NCBI GenBank assembly: GCA_037577475.1 | Contig: CM075193.1 | Span: 1,535,001 to 1,599,000, forward strand | Reading direction: 5' to 3' | Length of the DNA stretch: 64,000 nucleotides | Source: Chaunax sp. Z400 | Lineage: Eukaryota > Chordata > Actinopteri > Lophiiformes > Chaunacidae | Part shown: piece after piece, positions 57,651 through 64,000 of the stretch | Numbering within the stretch: the stretch's first letter is position 1 | Layout: the number at the start of each line of letters is the position of its first letter | Notes under the pieces: model-generated | The model's input: the letters and a program-made list of their open reading frames with translations, nothing else | Told to the model about the DNA's origin: nothing | Database searches by the model: none | Program-made: the position numbers and the translations under genes

Positions 57651-60600
57651 CAATAAATGACTGCTTTCATATATCTCCAACATGTCCCTTTATTCCATTA
57701 ATACTCTCTCTATAAACTCTATTCCCTCTCTTTTAACATAAAGCTCTCACTTTCACAATACCAAACAGAAATTCACAAAGCTTTTTTGCTGGACCCCAAC
57801 AAAGCTAGATGATCCCTTCAAGTATGAAAAACGTTTCCCTCTTTCACTGAGTGAGTGATGACGCTACACCAGTGGTGAACAACCATTTGGTACCCCACAG
57901 CCCTGCCAGATGACCTCAAGTACCATTCCATCAACATCCAGCAGTTATGTTTCAAATGTATTAATGTGTATTTATTTCATTGATGATGATGTCATAGCCA
58001 GGAATTCACATCATAAACATTATAACTGGCTATTTGAGTAAGAAATTGACCATCCAAGGTCCAACTATGACAACAAAACAGGATGATTTACCCTTTACTG
58101 TCAGGTAGCAAATTGAGAGCTAGAAATACATGCAAAAATCAAGTTGCAGTTTACATCAATTTTTGTCCAGACTGTATGTACTGACTGCTGGAAAATGTTG
58201 TCACACGATGCAACAACAACCACCTGTGGTGTACTACAATACTTCAAATATGGGTGTTGGTGTTGAGATATTACAATTTCTAAAACCCGGATGCATCATC
58301 TACCAGATTATGATATTATGGTGTGGAATAATCATCACACAAATATTTCATCCTCTCAAACAAATTGTGTGAATTTTAGACATATTAGCATGTATGAATC
58401 CTTAAGTTCTTGCTAAAAATGTGTTTTGAGGGGTCACATTTACCTTCACCTTTGGCCATCAAATTCAAGTCATTTCATCTTTAAGTCCAAGTGGACACTT
58501 GTTTGAAATTTGTATTCTCAATTCTGACAAGGTGTTGCAGAGTTAGGGGATACACAACAATGGGAGGGACATACGGACATAATGCCTCCACTAATTTTTT
58601 AAAACAAGTATATTTTTATACGTGAGGCCTCAGGATGTTCTTGTAAATGTTAGCGGTGAAGACAGAAGCTGCAGAAAGTAAAGCAGAGTCAGCTGAAGAC
58701 ATCACAGCGGCAGCCACACATCCAATACCAATAATGGAGATGAAGGGTGGGGTGAGGTGCTGCAGGACAAAGGGTAGAACCAGAGCTGCTTCTCCACGTT
58801 CATATGGAGATGGAGAACCATAGGTGGTCTGGTTCCAGTCTGAGGAATAGACACAAAAGAAGGTAAGACTGAAAAATGGTCACATGATCTGTGTGACTGA
58901 CATTCATGGTAATTATTTTGATTTTAAGATTTTTTATGTATTGGGATGTGTTGTAATACATTGTTGCGTATTGTGTTACATATTGAAATATATTGTAAAA
59001 CTCCTGTTTTGACATTAGGAGGAAATGCATCATGTACTCACTATTTAGTATATTTTTATCATGGTTTATGTTGAACAATTGTCGTTGTTTGTGTGTTATT
59101 ATTGATATTGTCAATATCAATGATATCAATGATTCTTGAATTGAACTTATTAACTCACAAGTGATTTTCATCGACCTTGTAAGTTAAATTCAACTCAACT
59201 GTCGCTGTGTCTTCAAAAGAAAGAAACACAACATGAGGATATATTGCTGGCGACACAAATACGGTTTCTGATGTCTTCCTCCGATTCCTGCTCGGCATTA
59301 CGTATTTGTGGTCGAGTGCTTTGATAAGCTCTCGAAAAACAAAGGTCAATGCCACAGATAAACCTTGCAACTTTGTCAATTTTTTGCCCATGGCAAGTTT
59401 GACCACCTCATCTCATCAGCATAAACATGTTTGACCCCTCTTTTGTTACCGTGCCTTTACTGTCAGTCCGATCAGACAACTTACAAGTTTGAATTATTTC
59501 TTATCACAATAGTAGAACATGCAATAGTTTGGGTTTGGTGTCTAGGCTCCGACCTTGATCACTCCCCGCAGACATGTTTACATAGAGGCATTGGGGAGTG
59601 ATGACAAAACTTCATGAACCCCCTAACTGGAGCCTAAAGGTGGATGCTGGGGTGGTGGTGGGGCTGAAAGTGCAAGCAGCAATACCCATGCAGGGCAGCA
59701 GCAGCATTGGGGGATATGGGAAATTGTTGCAGCTTATATAGTCTGCCATTTGGGAGGGTATGTTAGATGAGGTTTGAGGAGAATGAGGCCTATCCATAGA
59801 ATATTGTGTGTACGCAGCACAGCTCGAGTTGTCTGCCTGAATCAGCTCACAGGCTTTGCTTCATTTGATGACGACTGACAAAGTTTTTCAGGAGACTTAG
59901 ACTGCTAGCACATCGACTGGGATATGTTCCTCCCAAGATTTTCATTTCTGTCAACCAACATTTGCAATCTGCCATGTTTTTATCAATGTACCATCCTTAG
60001 TGAATGTCTTTTAACCAAAATGTTGCTGTACACTTTATCGTTTCACTTTTTTCTTCTTCGTCGAAGAAGATACGTACATATTTGTCATGCCCTGCTTGAA
60101 TTGTAGCTACAGTGCCATCATCCATTTCCGTTTCGTCCATATCCGTAAGCTCTCTGAAAACGTGTCCGATTATGTACGGAATGAACGCAAAAGATGTACG
60201 GAGGGCTCTGTCTGTCTCCGTATCCGTCTTTAACGTAGAACATAAATGGGCCTATAGTCTCAATACGATAGAGAACTACAGGTTCCTACCTGTGTCCTGC
60301 TACTGCTAGGCAGCTAACATAGACTGCTACATGCGTACATATATGCTATGGCACAGAGGCATAGAAAATGCATGAGCAACAATTAGACAACTTGACAGTG
60401 AAAAGTTACACATATCATAGTATTTCGTTGATTACGTCTTTGTGATTTATTGAGTATTGCAGAATCACCTTTCTTTTAATGCATCATTATTGTGGAAGTA
60501 ATATTGTGATGTTATTTCCTGGTTTGGATCAAACAGACTACACAGGACAGATCATTATTACCTGTGGATGAAGCAGCTGCCCCAAGAAGTATGAGAGGTA

Positions 60601-63600
60601 TTCCAAGTATAAGTATGTTGAAAGCAGCAACAAAGCATGTTATCTTGGCTGTGGCTGTGGAAGAAGCCGACAACGTCCTCTGGTGGAACCACTGACATCC
60701 CAATAAGCCCAGTCCCTGAAAGTAAAGCAGTTTGTGAGATAATTTAATCACTTGTGACCTATCAACCACCTTAAACTTCAGAACTAGTCAGAGGACACAG
60801 TGTCACATAAAAGCCTCTGCGTACAAAGTGATTCTTTACAACAAAAATCTTATGTTATACTTATATCACCATCTGCGGAGATCAATCAACACAAGCATTA
60901 ATTGTATTGGATAGTCATACTATTGCTTCCTTACAAAGAATAAGAAGTCATCAATTATTATCCACATGTTTTTCAGCATCAGTTGACCGATCCAGGGAGC
61001 ATGTAAGGTGTTGTTCATCAGCGTCTGACTGATGTCCAAGGTTGAAGGATTCATCATAACAAAGGGAACACAGATGAACTGAGAGACAAAAACAAATGTA
61101 AATCAGAAACAGAACTTTTAGACGATCATTAGACGTTTTTTGACATTTTGTATACGACTGTTTTCTTAAATCAAAAGACATTCTCTGAAGTAAAAGTATA
61201 ACAAACTCACCAAGCTAATGAATATGAGGACAACCTGTATAACATCTGTGTAGGCCACAGAGTAGAGACCTCCCATCAGTGTGTAGATAATGGCGACAAC
61301 AGCAGAGATCCAGATGCACACAGAGAAGGGCAAATCCAGGACCACACTCATGGTTCCTCCTGACAAATATATTGTATCAGTAAACTTTTTTAACCAGTTA
61401 TTGCATGAATATTACCAGTTCATATATAGTATTGTACCTAAACCAGTAAGTGTTGCAGGTACCCAGGTCAAATCAATAAAAAGAGAAGCCAAGCTCATCA
61501 CAGTTGTTATCACTTTTCCATACTTGATTTGGAAAGGGTCCAGCATCGTCACACAGTTTCTTTCTCTCATTGGTTTAGCAAAAAACAGGCCGCCTTCATT
61601 AAAAAAGGAGAGACCACATGACAATTAGAACACAAAAAAACCAAGTGAGGGGATAAAAAAAGAAAACTTATATTTAAGGTGTAAGTATCAGATATTACAA
61701 TAAGTATAGCAATCATTACTATAAGCATATTTTAGATGAATTTCTTTTCAGCCTTCTAACATTTAAAAAGAAAGGAAATCATTCCTTATTGAGATTCAGT
61801 TGGTGATCTATAAATTGTGAACATTAAATACAAGAGTTAGTCTTAACCTGGACTATTAAAACAATGTACTGTATGTTTACTAATGTGTGCAACGGGAATA
61901 TTTTTGCTCAATGGTAAACCAAATGTATTTTAAAAAATCTGATCTATTAATGAATTAATCTATAAATGTTGTCAATGTAATTAAAAGTGTGTCAGTAAGT
62001 ATGAGTAAAAGGGACAAAATTATCATTAAATGTGCAAATTAATTTTTATATTTCATTGTTCTATCTTTAAAGTCATCAGTGCATTTTTTTCACTTCATTC
62101 ACACAGTTAATTTTGTAAAGTCTTTTATAAGCTCTTACCAATAATAAAACATAAGCTGTTTGAAATGAACATCATCATTGTCCATGTTAGTCCCATGGAG
62201 GGCGTGTACATCATCTCAACTGTGCCACAAATGACGGCTCCTCCGGCCCACGTAGCTACAGGATAGATAAATATACAGCAAAATATATATTAAATATAAT
62301 TTTATTACATTGTTTAATATAAATAATTATAAACAAATCAACCTCCACAATGACTTTTACCACAGTGAGCAAAATTTCTGTTGGCAAGAAATGAGCTGAA
62401 ACCACCGAACGTTATTGTGGAAACAAAGAGGTGGCAGTCTCAAATCGAAATTTTTCAACTCGAGCAAATCTCGCTTCATTCATGTTGCATCATTCGCGCC
62501 ATTCGCGTCGCCCGGGCCGAATTCTCGCCTACTTGCAACTTCCCATTGACTTTGTATTTATTTGCGCCGCGCGAAAAATTTGTGTTGCGTTGGGTGTGAA
62601 CGCAGCATTAAACGCTGGTTGCCCTGATGTCCATGTGCCATAAAAATTTGAGAGGGAAGAAACAAAAATAGCACCGTTTGGGTTCTGGAGCGGCCATTGC
62701 TTGGTAGGACCCATTGTGTTCTTAATTTAACATAATTGGTTATTTTTTATGAATTGTTTTTTGCCTGTCTCGGGTGTCTTAATCCATAACACAAAATAAA
62801 CAAGAAACAAACAGCCCACAAGTAATCTTGCTTCCGTATTTGTGCCGATAATTCATTAGGAGGTAAAAGATGTCTTAAGAAGAGGTATTTATTGGAGCTT
62901 GATGCGCATCAAGGAGAATTAAAGATGAGCCGTATATGTGTCACTAAGTGAACAGTAACAGTGCTATCCTCAAATCGTAAGAGTACATTCTATTAGGTTG
63001 TAAAACCAAAACATAGATTACATTCTTTATGTAATACATATTGTGTCCTTTGTCATTTATATTCTAAATTCTAAAAAAATTAAAGAAGGTCCATTTAAGA
63101 AACGAAAGTAGAACCATTTGTGTTCTGGAGTGGCTGCTCTGTGGTAGGACCTTGCTACCATTGTGCTCTTAATAGAACTCAACTGGATTTTGTTTGTAAA
63201 ATGTTGCCTGTCTTGAATATCTCAATTCAGAACACAAAATAAAGAAGCAACAAACATCTCAAAAGTAATAGCCCTTCCAGAGTCATACGAATAACCTACT
63301 ACCACTTCATAAACTCTAGTGTTTCGTATCCAGTATTTAATTTTATAAAAGGCTTTTGTGGGCTGTGATATCATCTTAATGTTACAGCTCAGTGCAGACT
63401 TTGCTCTCAAATATTTATGTTTAAGTCGACAGAAATGGAAATTTATTTATAACAGGTTGCTCAAAAAATGTGAAAAACGACATCTATAATCTAAGAAAGC
63501 ATTGTGCTCTCCTCACCTGTCATCGTGAAGATCCCCACCACCAAGTTAATGCTCCGGTTTCCCAGCAGGGCCATCTCCATTCCAGTGGCTGTGCTTTTCC

Positions 63601-63700
63601 TCTGTTTCCTTTTGGACTTGAAAGAAGCCCAGATGCCGATTCCAAGGACCAGCAGGTAGAAAAACACCATCACTATCACTCCTGGGATGTTGATCGCCAT
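57059..63700 (-). CDS. slc5a7-like: SLC5A7-like (CHT1-like) sodium-coupled transporter, copy 6
   Basis: Minus-strand gene with eight exons, in coding order: 63517-63700, 62139-62255, 61438-61593, 61211-61359, 60935-61078, 60562-60715, 58622-58839, 57059-57616 (stop TAG), giving 559 aa with all junctions GT-AG. Cage positions 64/94/144/257 are W/N/W/C, and a Trp appears two residues later (GCQWF). The residue after the invariant Trp64 is Ala instead of Val/Ile. Exon 6 uses a CTTTCAG acceptor where the others have TTTAAG or TCTTAAG, and begins GLG rather than ALG. Exon 5 is altered locally (IGQLMLKNMW). Exons 3, 4 and 8 are almost the same as copy 5, whereas exons 6 and 7 differ clearly, so the pair is a mosaic. 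Confidence 0.9.
57660..58600. other. Intron 7 of copy 6
   Basis: Partly homologous to intron 7 of copy 5: about 57942-58040 matches 47408-47500. It has an additional unassigned stretch at 57655-57940, and no exon. Confidence 0.5.
58900..60030. other. Intron 6 of copy 6, first part
   Basis: Alignable in places with intron 6 of copy 5 (ATTGTAATACATTG, GGTCACATGATCTGTGTGA) but without the LINE insertion. No exon was recognised. Confidence 0.4.
60031..60253 (+). mobile_element. Intron-6 element family, copy in gene 6
   Basis: Very similar to 5845-6080 (TTTGTCATGCCCTGCTTGAA, AATTGTAGCTACAGTGCC) and ends GTAGAACATAAATGGGCC. It is on the plus strand, antisense to the host gene. Confidence 0.6.
61640..62130. 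other. Intron 2 of copy 6
   Basis: AT-rich sequence not matching intron 2 of copy 5 except at its two ends. No exon or repeat was recognised. Confidence 0.4.
62660..63280 (-). repeat. Two diverged tandem modules in intron 1 of copy 6
   Basis: About 62660-62835 and 63105-63270 share GTTCTGGAG-GGC, TGTG-TAGGACC, CTCTTAAT, AACACAAAATAAA and CAAACA-C-CA-AAGTAAT. Similar modules occur in intron 1 of copy 5 (54405-54480 and 54600-54850). Confidence 0.55.
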
Positions 63701-63821
63701 GATAGACTGGTTGACTGGCTTTGCAATGTGCTGATCTATGAGCGACTGGCTGGCAGAGTTAAAGGTGCAACAACATTCCAGAGGAGAATGACAAGGTTCT
63801 CTAAATGACAGATCTAACTAA

Positions 63822-64000
63822 AAAGAAAAGAGCTGCAGCTCATCCAGAATGCAGCTGGCAGAGTCCTTACCTACACCAAGAATGTGGAGCACATTTCACC
63901 AGTTTTGAAATCACTGCACTGGCTTCCTGTCTGTCAAAGGATAGATTTTAAAATCATTTTACTTGTGTACATCGTGTCAACAACAGTTGTTTCAGTAAGA
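63822..64000 (+). mobile_element. LINE reverse transcriptase C-terminal fragment, cut by window edge
   Basis: Translation gives LQLIQNAAGRVLTYTKNVEH followed by ISPVLKSLHWLPVCQRIDFK and IILLVYIVSTT, a hallmark L2/Jockey-type segment after the RT domain. The frame is open to the window end. It lies upstream of copy 6, so its continuation cannot be seen. Confidence 0.85.

Noticed and set aside
1..64000. CRISPR array, bacterial operons, rRNA or tRNA genes
   Set aside because: No regularly spaced short repeats with unique spacers, no ribosome-binding-site spacing and no cloverleaf with intact A and B boxes were found. The intron-rich structure is eukaryotic.

Overview
The window is vertebrate nuclear DNA, most likely from a teleost fish. 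It has short exons with GT-AG introns, dense CA and TA microsatellites, and abundant hAT-, Tc1- and MITE-like elements plus 3'-truncated non-LTR retrotransposons of kinds typical of fish. No bacterial-style operon, CRISPR array, rRNA or tRNA gene is visible. The species cannot be named from this sequence alone.

The main content is a tandem array of solute carrier genes related to the high-affinity choline transporter CHT1 (SLC5A7). I assembled six complete eight-exon genes, each with an open frame, conserved intron phases and GT-AG junctions: copy 1 (365-7452, +, 560 aa), copy 2 (10619-18457, +, 555 aa), copy 3 (21282-30499, +, 560 aa), copy 4 (34532-44593, +, 547 aa), copy 5 (55338 down to 46813, -, 559 aa) and copy 6 (63700 down to 57059, -, 559 aa). 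Two fragments lie among them: a frameshifted exon-8 piece (20604-20868, +) and an isolated exon 3-4-5 block on the minus strand (32831-33524). Copies 1-4 run left to right, copies 5-6 run right to left, and the array converges at about 44.6-46.8 kb.

The most interesting signal is in the substrate site. Human CHT1 holds choline in an aromatic cage, which I recall as W62, Y91, W141 and W254. Every copy keeps the first Trp (residue 64 here), but the other three positions differ: copy 1 Y/M/F, copy 2 Y/W/Y, copy 3 F/S/T, copy 4 C/W/Y, copy 5 N/W/N, copy 6 N/W/C. The fold, the SS(A/G)D motif, the DWNQT glycosylation site and the C-terminal third are strongly conserved. This looks like an array of intact transporters whose pockets have diverged, so several may carry something other than choline. 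Copies 5 and 6 are a recent mosaic duplicate pair. By eye their exon 8 differs only by four clustered, all amino-acid-changing substitutions.

The rest is introns and intergenic DNA filled with repeats: a complete non-autonomous hAT element with a perfect 8-bp target duplication (31091-32123), a MITE family with TACGGAAGCG termini in several introns, a second element family present in intron 6 of copies 1, 4 and 6, decayed LINEs, a GGTGGCGCTATGAC-containing repeat, and a perfect 23-bp-arm palindrome (16192-16243). All coordinates were read by eye. Homology statements rest on recall of family sequences, not on searches.
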